A DNA stretch of 64,000 nucleotides from Alligator mississippiensis (lineage: Eukaryota > Chordata > Crocodylia > Alligatoridae): NCBI RefSeq assembly GCF_030867095.1, contig NC_081824.1, positions 115,266,162-115,330,161 on the forward strand, in the 5' to 3' direction. Made by a program: the position numbers and the translations under genes. Shown here one piece after another: positions 46,510-57,708 of the stretch. Positions within the stretch are counted from its first letter, which is position 1, and each line of letters starts with the position of its first letter. The notes beneath the pieces were generated by a model. The model was not told the origin of the DNA, did no database searches, and saw nothing but the letters and a program-made list of their open reading frames with translations.

Positions 46510-47499
46510 TGCCAGGAGAATTCAAAGCAGTAAATCAGGAGTGAGAAACAAGTGGTATGGGCAGTTTCATGTGGGGAGCAATAGACTAGGAAGAGGAGAG
46601 ACAGCACCATAGTAGACAGGGCAGGAAACAAAAAGCAGAGCAGCAGATTAGGCTAGAAGCACAGGGCAGGAAGAAGAAAGCATAGGAGCAGATGAGGAAG
46701 AGGAAAGGCATTTGAGCAGCACTTGGAGAAGGTGCAGAGCTAATTTGTGACATACCTGCCAAGATGTTAGCCCCCACTGCACTAGACATTGGTTTAATAC
46801 TGTAATGGGCATGGCACCCAAGATTACACCCTACATTGCAGTAGGCCAGGCCACTGGGGAAAGAGGAAGGTAGTGAAGGGGGAGCTGGGGTTTTTGCAAC
46901 ACAAGGTAAAGAGAGAGCGTGTGCACAGCAGTGGCAGTGACTGCAGCTGGTGAGACATGTAGATCCAGGTGCTGCAGCGGGACAGATTCTACAAGACTGC
47001 AGCTGGCAAGATGCATGGCTGAGACCTGGCAGCTGCGGCGGGGTGATCCTGAGAGGCTGCAGCTGAGGAGATGTGTGGTAGAGATCCAGAAGCTGCAGTG
47101 GCAAATGACAATGGTGGGGCTTAAGTGTGTGGCCCAGGTACACAATGGGGCTGATTCTGTGAGCCATGGCGACAGGGCTCAGGCACAGTGCCTGGGTGCA
47201 CAGTAACCAGGTGCACAGTGGGACTGGAGACTGGTGTGAGGGTTCTTCATTGTTGAAGGAGAGCTCAAATGTTCCTCACTGTAAATAGTCCGGGGTTAGT
47301 GTTTCTTACTGGTTACCTTGTTATCTGTTACTGAAAAGTTCTACCACTGGGTGGCTGCCTATTGCCTGTTATGCTTTTTCCAAGTGTACATATCTTAATG
47401 CTTGCTCACCTGTTAAGTATAACTTATGTGTATGTATCCTAATGTACTCACCCAAGTGTTCCCAATCTCCTAAGCCCATTGGCCTGTGACCTGAACCCT
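46510..47499. other. Copy 2 only, purine-rich and GC-rich repeats
   Basis: Contains a short degenerate tandem repeat at 46939-47108 with a unit of about 58 bp (three units starting ctgcagctg). The long minus-strand open frame across this region has repeat-like composition and no recognised domain. Confidence 0.45.
46939..47108. repeat. Three-unit tandem repeat, about 58-bp unit
   Basis: Units begin actgcagctggtgag, actgcagctggcaag and gctgcagctgaggag, each followed by a gatccag/gacctgg and gctgcag block. Confidence 0.6.
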
Positions 47500-47512
47500 T
47501 AGTAACCTTACA

Positions 47513-47871
47513 GGGGTGTAGGTTGTAGCCATGTTGGTCTAAGGACATAGGCAGACAAGGTTTTTGAGTGAATCTGATATCTTTTATTGAACCAACTTAA
47601 ATAGTTGGAAAACAATTATTAAGCAAGCTTTCGAGTTCAAAACCCCTTTTTCACTGACTACCCTTTTCACCGACTAATTGTCTTGTATGCAGACCAGCCC
47701 AGCCTCTGGCTTCTTTACTTTTCATTCCAGGAAGAGCGCACACCAACTGCAGAAACTTCCTTAGCCTGACGAAGGGTTTTTGAACCCAAAAGCTTGCTTA
47801 ATAATTGTTTTCCAACTATTTAATTTGGTCTAATAAAAGATATCAGATTCACCCAAAGAACCTTATCTGCC
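47513..47871. mobile_element. Fold-back element with 13-bp target duplication
   Basis: Long arms pair across the element: gtgaatctgatatcttttatt, aaatagttggaaaacaatta and ttaagcaagctttcg on the left have close complements on the right (47755-47865). The 13-mer tagtaaccttaca occurs exactly at 47500-47512 and 47872-47884. The left end (ggggtgtaggttgtagccat) has no partner on the right, so the right arm is shorter. Shorter relatives occur at 1, 11430, 16200, 39860 and 54877. Confidence 0.8.
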
Positions 47872-47884
47872 TAGTAACCTTACA

Positions 47885-48339
47885 TAAATTTGTAAGAAAC
47901 CCCCTGTTGGCTCCTGTGCAGTTTCCAGGATTTGATACAATATGCTTAAAAATGTCTACTTCTTAAAATTATGTGCACCTACTTCTCTTTCTGCACCTAA
48001 ATGGTGGTTTTCTAGCCACATAAGTGTTTTTTTTTTACAATTAAACACAAGTAATGATTCTATTTGCCCTGCAATGTGAACAGGTTCACACACAGACTGA
48101 TCATAAACTCAATAGATATGAGCCTGCCAGGCAGGTACACATTCACATACATGCACCCTACTCTGGTGCTTACATAGATCCAAATCACAAAATGTCATCA
48201 GCCAGAAACCCACAATTAATGGGTCTTGTATGCCAGAGGAAAAGGAGGAGGGTTCTCTCCTGTTTTAGCCTCAAGAAATGAGTGGCTGGGGCACTTGCCC
48301 AGGAAGGAGGAAAAATAGTTATAGTTAAAGCAGGAGTGG
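47885..48339. other. Intergenic, no gene seen
   Basis: AT-rich to about 48280, then GC-richer. Nothing recognised. Confidence 0.45.
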
Positions 48340-48450
48340 GCTCAAAGGCCACATAGGGAGCTTTAATGGGGGCAAGAGTGCTCAAAAGCCCCCATGGCTC
48401 ACATCTTTACTTCTTCACTGGGGCCTACCCTCACTGCGGCTATGGGGCTT
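48340..48450 (-). mobile_element. Fragment of the LTR-like repeat of 36425
   Basis: About 55 bp ending at 48450 (cacatctttacttcttcact and cctaccctcactgcggctat) is the reverse complement of sequence at 36830-36885. The CR1 at 48451 interrupts it. Confidence 0.6.
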
Positions 48451-49571
48451 TCCTCATTAAAAAGTTAGGTGACTGTGCCATTGATGCCTACATAGTCAGA
48501 TGGGTCGCAAATTGGCTGAGGGACCGCACCCAGAGAGTGGTTGTGGACGGGTCATATTCGATCTGAAGGGACATGGGCAGTGGAGTCCCCCAGGGCTCGG
48601 TCCTTGGGCCTGCACTGTTCAATTTCTTTATTAGCAATTTGGACGAGGGGGTGAAAAGCACCCTGTTCAAATTTGCTGACAACACCAAGATTTGGGGCGA
48701 GGTGGGCATGCTAGAAGGGAGGGAAAGGATACAACTGGACCTGGACAGGTTACAGAGGTGGGCGAATGAAAATAGGATGGGATTCAATACCGACAAGTGC
48801 AGGGTACTGCACTTGGGCAGTAAGAACCAGCAGCATACCTACAGGCTGGGGAACTCCCTTTTCAAAAGCACAGTGGCAGAAAGAGATCTTGGAGTCATTA
48901 TCGATTCCAAAATGAACATGGGCTGCCAATGTGAGGATGCAGTCAGCATGGGTAACCGCACCTTGTCATAATCCAGAGATTCATCACAAGCAGGGCCAAG
49001 GAGGTGATCCTCCCCATCTACGCGACACTGGTCAGGCCACAGTTGGAGTAGTGTGCCCAGTTCTGGGCACCGCACTTTAGGAGGGATGTAGCCAACATTG
49101 AGCGGGTCCAGAGGAGGACCACTCACATGATCAGGGGGCAGCAGGGCAGGCCCTACGAGGAGAGGCTACAGAACATGAACCTGTTCAGCCTTCATAAGAG
49201 AAGTCTGAGAAGGGACTTGGTGGCCATCTATAAACTTACCAGGGTGGACCAGAGGGGAATGGGAGAGACCCTGTTCCCCCAAGCACCTCCCTGAGTAACA
49301 AGGAATAACAGCCATAAATTGTTTGAAAGTAGGTTCAGGCTGGACATTAGAAGGCACTACTTCACAGTCAGGGTGGCTAGGATCTGGAACCAACTTCCAA
49401 GGGAAGTGGTGCTGGTTCCTATTTTGCAGGTCTTTAAGAGGAGGCTTGATAATTACCAAGCTGGGGTCATATCAGCCCAGTATTCTTTCCTGCCCAGGGG
49501 AAGGTGTTGGACTGGATGATCTACTTAGGTCCCTTCCAACCCTAAATCTATGAATCTATGAATCTATGATG
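48451..49571 (+). mobile_element. CR1 LINE 3' fragment
   Basis: Plus-strand CR1 ORF2: DCAIDAYIVRWVANWLRDRT, then SGVPQGSVLGPALFNFFISN and FADNTK (catalytic box altered from FADDTK), with the C-terminal part in broken frames. The 3' tail has three tatgaatc-type units ending near 49571. It is inserted in an LTR-like fragment. Confidence 0.9.
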
Positions 49572-49730
49572 AGTTGTTGAGGGCCAGGTCAACACCACTG
49601 CAACAACTCACTTAAACTCCCTATGTAGAACGAGCCATGGGAGGACAGGGAGCTGTGGTTGGGAGCTCTGTGGTGGGTGAATCTGGGCTAATGGGGTGGT
49701 GTTGCAGGGCAGCACCTGCTCTGTGGGAGG

Positions 49731-49891
49731 GTGTATCAGAGAGCTGGTGGGGGGTGTGTTCATGTGTGTCTGTGGGAAGGTGTATCAGAGAGCTGGTGGG
49801 GGGTGTGTTCATGTGTGTGTGTGTGGAGGTAGGGAGCTAGCCAGGGATGACAGGAGGGAAGAAGGGGCAGGGTGTGTGTGTGTGTGTGTGC
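49731..49891. repeat. 49-bp tandem pair and (TG)n run
   Basis: A unit starting gtgtatcagagagctggtgg occurs at 49731 and 49780, and a (TG)n stretch follows at about 49872-49891. Confidence 0.75.
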
Positions 49892-50096
49892 AGTAGAGCT
49901 TGCCCAATTTATGTGGTCTGCAGCTGCCCCTGCGACGCTCTGCATGGGGCTAAGCCCAAACTGGGGCAGTCTGTACCATGCTCCAGCCCATCCCTACTGG
50001 CCCAGCCCCAGCCAGCATGAACAACTTACTGGTGAGGCTGCTCCCAGTGTGGCTATACCTGCCTGAGTGCAGCTGCCTGTGTGGTGTGTGTGTCTT

Positions 50097-50930
50097 AGGC
50101 CCTGTGCAAAAGCCCAGTCTGGCACATACCGCATAAAGCATGTAAATCAACTATGGATCCAGGTGTAGCACCAAGGATACAGCCCATGGTCCATATTTTT
50201 GACACAACTGCTCTAGTGAGATAAGAGATTATTTACAAATTGAAAGAAGGCCTTTACAGCCTTGTAGGTGAGCACCATGGCCAAGTGATGAGGAGCTTTG
50301 GACTTTCTTTAGTCTTCTGCAGTAAGGAGTTATCCAACCAAGTCCATAGGCCACAGCTCCCAAAAGCCTCAATATGGCCTCCTTCATCAGCAAAAGGCTC
50401 TTGCAAGGGCTCCTTGGTGAAGAGCCAATTTCCAAGAAAGCTAGGATCCAGCCCACAATCAAGAATGTGACTCAGCCTGTTAGTGAATCGAATGATCAGA
50501 CCATCTATAGCTTATGCCATGGTGTTCTTCCCCATCCTCTGGAGCACTGAGCAGGAATCATCTTTAGGGATAAAACTGGAACTTCCCAAATAACCAGTTC
50601 CCTGTAATTTCTGAGAAGACATGGATGAATCTCAGTCCTTGCTGTCTTTGCTATCTTCTAAGCCAGAGGTATAGCAGATTCAAGCCTGTAGGTCACATCT
50701 GGCCTCTGGAGATATTTCATTCAGTCTCTCCTGAGGGGTTTGGGATGAGAATGCTATTCATATCTCATATGTGCTATTTTTATTCTTGAATTAATAGGAG
50801 CATCTAGTTTCCAGTGTTGTCATTATGGACCATTTTGAATCAATCCTTCACAGGTGGACTCGTCTGTTGTACCCACAAATATTTGCACATGTTAAAAACA
50901 GATTTTTTGAATGCATGCTGTGGCAGGGTA
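50097..50930. other. Duplicated intergenic DNA, start of the high-identity part
   Basis: Aligns with 35338-36424 at about 95% by eye. About 260 bp (35990-36245 in copy 1) are missing here, joining at a shared tttgga, consistent with a microhomology deletion. Confidence 0.65.
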
Positions 50931-53100
50931 CTTTTGGTGCCTGCCACTTCAAGGGCTGAGCCAAACAGCCAGCACGTGCTTGATTGTGGCAGCCATTTTC
51001 AGACACTGGCTGTCTATGTAAACAGAGCAGATTGCTACTGGTGGCTAGGCAGGAATGTTGCCTGGCTGAACTACAGCATAGAAAATCTTTCAGGTAGGAA
51101 CTGGAAGCTCTTGGTCCTGGACATGACCTAAAACTAAAACTTTACCCCTTTCTTAGAGGGCCCACACTGTTTAACATCTTCATCAGCGACTTGGACAAGG
51201 GGGTGGAAAGCACGCTGTCCAGGCTTGCTGATGACAATAAGATGTGGGGCGAGGTGGACACACTTGAAGGGAGAGAGAGGCTGCAACTAGATTTAGACAG
51301 ACTACAAAAGTGGGCAGATGAGAATAGGATGGGGTTCAACATAGACAAATGCAGGGTGCTGCACCTTGGGAGAAGGAATCCACAGCATACATACAGGCTG
51401 GGGAGTTCCCTTCTTGAAAGCACAGAGGCGGAATGGGATCTCGGAGTCATTATTGACTCCAAGATGAACATGAGCTGCCAATGCCAGACTGCAGCCAGCA
51501 AGGCCAGCCATACCTTGTCATGCATCCAAAGGTGCATCTCAAGCCAATCCAGAGAGGTGATACTCTCCCTCTATGCGACTTTGGTCAGGCTGCAGTTGGA
51601 GTACTGTGTCCAGTACTGGGCACCGCACTTCAAAAGGGATGTGGCCAGCCTGGAGAGGGTTCAGAGGAGGGCCACCCGCTTGGTGAGGGGCAGCAGGACA
51701 GGCCCTATGAGGAGAGACTGAAGGACCTGAACCTGTTCAGCCTCAGCAAGAGGAGGCTGAGGGGGGACCTGGTGGCTGCCTACAAGCTCATCAAGAGGGA
51801 TCAAAAGCTAATAGGCAGAGCTCTTTTCTCCCCAGCACCACCTGTGGTGACGAGGAACAATGGTCATAAGCTTATGGAGAATAGTTTTAGGTTGGAGATC
51901 AGAAAGCAATATATTACAGTTTGGGTGGCCAAAATCTGGAACCAGCTTCCCAGGGAAGTGGTCCTCGCTCCTACCTTGGGCATATTCAAGAGGTTTGATG
52001 ATCACCTGTCTGGGGTCTTGTGAACTCAGAATTCATTTCTGCCTGTGGCAGAGGGTCAGGCTAGATGATCTGTTCAGGTCCCTCCTGACCCTAGCTACTA
52101 TGAAACTATGAAATTATGAAGTGGGTGGCCTGTTGGGGCTCCCAGTAGTGTGGGAGCCTCCAGGAAAATACCAGACCAGTTACGACCCCGGTGGAAGGTG
52201 GGTTGGGGTGCCTCAATAACTCCTAACGCCCACATCACCATGGGTAGCAGTTGGGGCCAAGCATGGCTATGGCCACCTGAGCCCCTACGGGGGAGGAAAG
52301 CCCCGTAGCCCCAGTGAGGGTAGGCCCAAGTAAAGGGATAGAGATGTGGAGTCCCAGTGAGGGGGAAACCAGAGGGCTGGGAGCTGGTATGTGTGTGAGA
52401 GTTTGTGTAGAGTTGCCCCGGGAGGGGCCAGAGCACTCTTAGTCCTGGTCAGGTAATTGGCTTGCCACTACCCTGGTGAGGGTCACGGGAGAGGCCCAAA
52501 AGATGGTACATTTGCCACACAAGGTGTGCACTAGATAAAGCTTAGAGCTGAAAGGGCCTGCTCCAAGAGGGAGCAAGGCAGTATAAGTTGTTAATGCATG
52601 AAAGGCCCTAGTGAGAGAAGGGCAGTATGAATGCATGTATGTCTGAGGCCTGACAATGAGGGCTAAGATTGGTCTGGTTGTAGGCCTGGAGCATTGTCAC
52701 CTGGATGCCATCTGCAAAGCTTGTGCTGTGGGTGATGAATGGAGCCGCAGATAGTGTCCCCTGGCATTGGGTCAAGAATGGACAGCCTCCTGACTTCTTA
52801 GAACCAATTAAAAAACAACAAGGCATGGCAGGCCAGGGAGATGGACGGTTAGGTCAGAAACAGGTGGGCGGGCCAGTGGCAGACTGGCCCCAGGAAGGTC
52901 CCCTGTTACACATGCTGATGGATACATCACCTGTCATGGGCATAAAATCCCCACATAAGTGTGTACAATGTGGAGTTTTATGGATGTAACGTATCCACAT
53001 GGAATATTGGCAGGCACAGCAGTGTATCTTCTCTTAGTAAACGTATTGGGCGTGTTCAAATGGTGTAGTTAAAGTGGGTTCCAAAGTCTTTGAGTACTAT
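50931..53100 (+). mobile_element. LTR-like repeat (fossil), copy 2, interrupted by CR1
   Basis: Same repeat as 36425-37640, at about 92% identity in its left part. The CR1 at 51150-52118 lies within it. Confidence 0.4.
51150..52118 (+). mobile_element. CR1 LINE 3' fragment specific to duplication copy 2
   Basis: Plus-strand ORF2 from DKGVESTLSRLADDNKMWGE through the C-terminal domain (RLQLEYCVQYWAPHFKRDVA, ESFRLEIRKQYI-like), ending in a tatgaaactatgaaatt tail at about 52118. It is absent at the matching place in copy 1 (about 36650), so it inserted after the duplication or after the last homogenisation of this stretch. Confidence 0.92.
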
Positions 53101-54026
53101 CACTGTCTACTGCAAGGGTGCTCAACTCTCAGCCTGCAGGCCAGATATAACCCCCAGTGCCATGTCATCTGGCCCACAGGGCTCTTCATGGATCTGTGGG
53201 AAACCTTGTGGGCTGTGGCCCTGTGTGCTAGATTGGGTGCACAGGGTGATGTGAGCCTGGGGATAGTGTGGGGCTCTGGGGTCTGATCCCACTGGAGTTA
53301 CCCAGAGGCAGCTCCAGCTCCAGCCTTGGAGCCTGACCTTGTGATGGGCACAAGATCTTGTGATTGGAGCCTGAACTTGTGATGGGCAGCTTGCAGCCCT
53401 GGAGCTAAATCCCATACCAGGCATAAGTGGCTCCGGGCCCTGGAGCCCAATCCCAGTGTGTCAAGGTGCCTTGGAGCCCCAGAGCCAATTCTGTCATGCA
53501 GGACCCCAGGTCATGTGCTGGGAGGAGGTGGCTTATGGCTCTGGAACCCAGTTCTGGTCAGTGGAGCCAGACAGAGGCCAAGCAGCGCCCTGGGACCTGA
53601 TCCTGGAATGTGGGGATGGCATGGGGTCTGACCCGGTCTATGGATCAGCCTTGTGCCACTCTAGTGGAAGGAAAAAAGATAACAGATTTTTCTTATTCAG
53701 TTACTGAACCAAATCATAAGAAATGATATGGCTTGATTTCAGCAAACTGAAACATTCCTACTTTGCTTGAAAACAAAGCAGAAGCAATGTAGCTTTGTTT
53801 CAGGTTGACTTAAAGTTCTGTTTTGTAAAATTTGGCCAATTAAAATTAAAATGTGAAAAACATTATCTTGAAATGAAAGTTTGAGTATTTCCCCAGTTCA
53901 GAAAAGTTTCCCCAATCTTATATGTCCAAAACTATTCACTAAATTTGACCTAAACTTCATGTTTCAGTGAACTGACTTCTGAGAAAAATGTTCCCCCACA
54001 GCTCTAGCGAAGAGAGATGCATCACA
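52833..54026. repeat. Very high identity tract shared with 37373-38566
   Basis: Partner of the copy 1 tract. See the finding on patchy conversion. Confidence 0.8.
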
Positions 54027-54876
54027 GCATACTTGGGAAGGCAAGTGTGCTGCCGGCCGATCTTGTTTTTCAGGTTATTTCAACACAGGGCCTTTTTGGG
54101 TAAGAATAAAATACAGACTCTTCAGTTGCTAACAAAGGGTTAATTCTGAAATGTATTAATGAAGGCATCCTTTCAAGAAGGCTCACATTAATTAATGAAG
54201 ATTACCAAGATGCTGCTGTAAGACTGTTTATTGAACACAAGGCTGTTATAGTCTCTCCCCAGAGTTCACTGATTCCCCTTACTGTTCAGCTGCTTTTTGG
54301 AGCAAGCAGAACATACTTCTCGCCCTGGGAGCACTGGCGCCGACAAAAACTCCATATCTCTCCCTGGAGCTCCTTCTTCAGTCCTGCTCAGCATTCAGAT
54401 TTTTTTTTTCCTGTATCTGCATATGCATTTCAAATCAAAGCCAAACTCTTGAATTTATGTCATATAGGATGCTGGAAATGAAGTCACTTGCCTATACCTA
54501 ATAGCACTACATATACTAAATAGCTTCAGACCGAGACAAAACTAACAGAACACTCTCTGGCTTAGCCAAGAAGTGGGTTCCTTTGTTCTCTTGGAATAGG
54601 GCAGCTGCTTTTGAACTACTACGCTCTTGGATTTGGATCTGGACTCTGATAAGGCGCATGATGTACAAGCAGTGAGTTCAGGCACCAGAATGAAGGATCC
54701 CTTTTCCCAGTTATGACCCCTGTAAGGCTTATGCACTCTTGTACTCTTCTGCCAGTGTGCAAAATCTGTAGATTTTCAGTAATATAGTATATGTTAGTCA
54801 ATTCATGTATTCTCTGTTCTTAAAATACAATTTATTCTTGCCTCGGGCTGAATGTGCATACTTTTATAACATTAAG

Positions 54877-54990
54877 AACTCTTGGCAGAGGTGCTATCTT
54901 TTATTAGACCAACTAAATAGTTGCAAAAAAGTCTCTTTTTTCCCAACTATTTATTTGGTCTAATAAAAGAAATCAACTCTGCCAAGAGTT
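54877..54990. mobile_element. Palindromic fold-back element, copy 2
   Basis: Duplicate of 39860-39973 with a few changes that slightly weaken the pairing. Confidence 0.8.
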
Positions 54991-55896
54991 CGGAATATTT
55001 TTGCTTGTAGGTCAACATGGCTAAAACCTGTATGCCTGAGACATACTTTTACAAGAAGCACAAAATCAGAATTAATAATGACAAATATTAAATAATCCCC
55101 TAGGCATGTAACAAGGAGCTGGAGAGATATGGATACCGATCTTAGATATCTTGGAATAAGGATATTATTGGCTAATGTATTTGGACTGATACAGACTGAC
55201 CCCCTTCAACAAAAAGCCTGCCCTTTTCCCTCTGACATCACCCTGCAAAAAAAGGGGACTCTGGATCATGCTGTTAAATATAACCAAGTCAAGCAATGAT
55301 ACTTACTGCTGTCCTCTGAAACTAGCCCACTTGCAGTCCCCAGAGCTTCACAGGGTCTATAGAGGACTTACATGATTTCAGTTACTGGGATGGTCAATTG
55401 GTGGATGAAGGAAAGAGAGAGAATTTTCCAGGTTCAGTAGCTACCACATGCGCTGTATCTGCTTTATTCTAAATCACTGAACATTCAAAAGGAGCTCCAA
55501 ATATAGGCTTTAATTGCTTATTGACTGCTGCATATAAAAACATTTTGGGTAGTTTAGAATAAAATAAATATCAACAAGTTTTACTTCAGCTTGAGAAAAC
55601 AGTGTTCTCCATTCTGCATTTTTATTATCTTTTGCAAATAGAAAATAGCCCTGCTCGGTTTCAGTGTGTCGCAGGGCACCCCAGTGCCCTGCTCCTAAGG
55701 AGTGGAAAATGCCAGGGAGAGAGAGAAAGAGCCCTGGCAGGACATAAGGAGCCCAGCTGAGGGTTGCCAGGGTAACGAGCACAGCTGCGGGTTGCCAGGG
55801 CAACTAAGGAGAGTCAGCTGCCTGTAGGAGGCAGGGCCTGGCCCTTATAAAGCCCAGGGCTGAGGCCAGGCTGGCAGTTCCCTGCCAGCAACCAGA

Positions 55897-55990
55897 GGGG
55901 CAGGGGCAGGGGCAGGGGCAGGGGCAGGGGCAGGGGCAGGGGCAGGGGCAGGGGCAGGGGCAGGGGCAGGGGCAGGGGCAGGGGCAGGGG
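55897..55990. repeat. (GGGGCA)n, about 15.7 units
   Basis: A perfect hexamer array on the plus strand, capable in principle of G-quadruplex formation, inside the solo LTR. Confidence 0.97.
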
Positions 55991-56041
55991 CTCGAGCTCG
56001 AGCTCGAGCTCGAGCTCGAGCTCGAGCTCGAGCTCGAGCTC
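55991..56041. repeat. (CTCGAG)n, about 8.5 units
   Basis: A perfect array of a self-complementary hexamer, directly joined to the (GGGGCA)n array. The whole tract is its own reverse complement. Confidence 0.97.
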
Positions 56042-57708
56042 CTGCAGTTAGGATGCGGAGAGAAGCCTTACAGCAAGTACTGTTGTGACATGGAGCAATG
56101 TTGTTATAGCCAAAGGGCATATGTTTGAGTTATAGCCAGGAGGCTTGTGTTTTGTGTTGTTATGTATTACACCGGTGGCTAGGGTGAGGCTATAAGGGGT
56201 TGGAGGAGGCCTCATAGGGACCCACAGGGGGTGGGGCCCTGTTGCCAGTAAGGGCGCAGTATTCTAAGGGGGAACCCCAGTGGTATGGGGACCCTGGTGC
56301 CAGTGAGGGCGCAACTTGTGAGGTGCGTAGACCCCAGCCCCAGAGAGGGGCGTTTTGAGAAGCCCCAGCGCAGGCATGATGAGCCCCAGTAGGGGGCACT
56401 ACTAGGAAGCCCTAGTGTGGGTGTGATGAGCCCCAGGGAGGGGGGCGCACTTTAGAGAAGCCCCAGCGCGGGCGCGACGAACCCCAGGAAGGGGGTGGTA
56501 TTATTAGAAGTCCCAGAAAAGGGGGACCATTGAGAAGCCTGAGATGGCTGTAGTAAGCCTGGTTGGAGGCTAGTATGGCAACAGCCCTCAGATAGGGGCA
56601 GGGTGCTGCGGTGGACCCCCAATGAAAGGGGTTAGTAGCACAGCGCCCCAGGAGAAAGGCAAGGTGCTGCGGTTGTCCCCGGCAAAAGGGGATAGCAGCG
56701 CAGTGAGCCTGAATAAGAGAGGGTAGCTGTGCGGTGGGGCTAAAGGACCGGAGGCTCGATATAGAGTCCCAAAGCAGGCAAGGGTCCCTGAGTGGGACAA
56801 TACTTTTAGAGAAGGCCCAGAGTGGGCTTGACAAGAGTCCCAGTGAGGGGCTGTGTATTAGAGAGAGCCCAGGAGTGGGCTCGACTACAGGGGAGGCCCA
56901 GGAGTGGGCTAGATTACAGAGGAGGTCCGGGAGAACGGGCGTGTATCGTGACAAACCAACGTCCAGCACATCTGCGAGGTGTGGAGCGTGGTATTAGGGG
57001 TTGGTAGGAGCCACGCGTAGCCCATAAGGCTAGGGTGCCTGGGAAGCACCCATCATACCGGGAGACCCCCAGGGGGTCCGGGAACACATGGGGACAGAGG
57101 TCCCAGCTAACCGTACCCAGGGAGTTGTAAGGCAGCCTCCCAACTTTATCTAACCATCAAAGACGTGGCGGGCGAGAATTTGAGGGTGCCCTTGGGCCGA
57201 CTTGGCATAGTGAGGTGGCCGTAAGGAGATCACGGCCCTCCTGAAGGACTCCACCGTGACACAGTGCTTAAGTCCTAATCAATCAAGTCCTCTTTTGACA
57301 GAGCCAGCTTTAAACATTGACCTCTAAATAGTAAATGGGTATTTAAAAGCAGAAAACCTGAAGGCTCAAAGTGACACTTGGACACTGATTCTTATCAAAA
57401 TGATCTAGCACAGTGTGTATGTACACATTTTACCTGTATCTGTACAGGAGTATATCTTTTTAAAGGCACTGTATATTTGGCTAGACCACTGCGTCACTTC
57501 CTACTTTCTAAAAAAAAGTTCACGGAGACAAAGTGCTAAGCATTATATATGCCATATACCCAGTGATGTGCTAAACACAAGCTTCTTCAAAAGTATGTTC
57601 CTGAATAATAATATATTAAGACATGAATCTGCATGTGAACTACTCTAAAAGTACTCTAGAAGCAGCATAGACATGTATTAGCTTATTCAATAAACCCTCT
57701 CTGATTGA

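Larger units (their letters stand above)
55667..57261 (+). mobile_element. Solo LTR (fossil), 1,595 bp, 5-bp target duplication
   Basis: Begins tgtcgcagggc and ends accgtgaca, giving TG...CA ends with short inverted tgtc/gaca. cagtg is duplicated at 55662-55666 and 57262-57266. Duplication copy 1 has the empty site (cagtc at about 40651). A TATA-like ttataaag lies near 55848, followed by a (GGGGCA)n and (CTCGAG)n tract and then degenerate agccccag blocks. No internal coding region is present, as expected after LTR-LTR recombination. Orientation is inferred from the TATA position. It is younger than the TAAR4 duplication. Family: endogenous retrovirus-type LTR, not further assigned. Confidence 0.83.

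Noticed and set aside
46586-47167. 193-residue minus-strand frame
   Set aside because: The composition is low-complexity and part of it is a 58-bp tandem repeat; no recognised domain or conservation.
55845-56120. Frame encoding alternating Ala-Pro and Ala-Arg
   Set aside because: It is only translation of the (GGGGCA)n and (CTCGAG)n arrays.
56412-56969. 185-residue minus-strand frame
   Set aside because: It lies inside the solo LTR, has repeat-like proline/serine-rich composition and no known domain.
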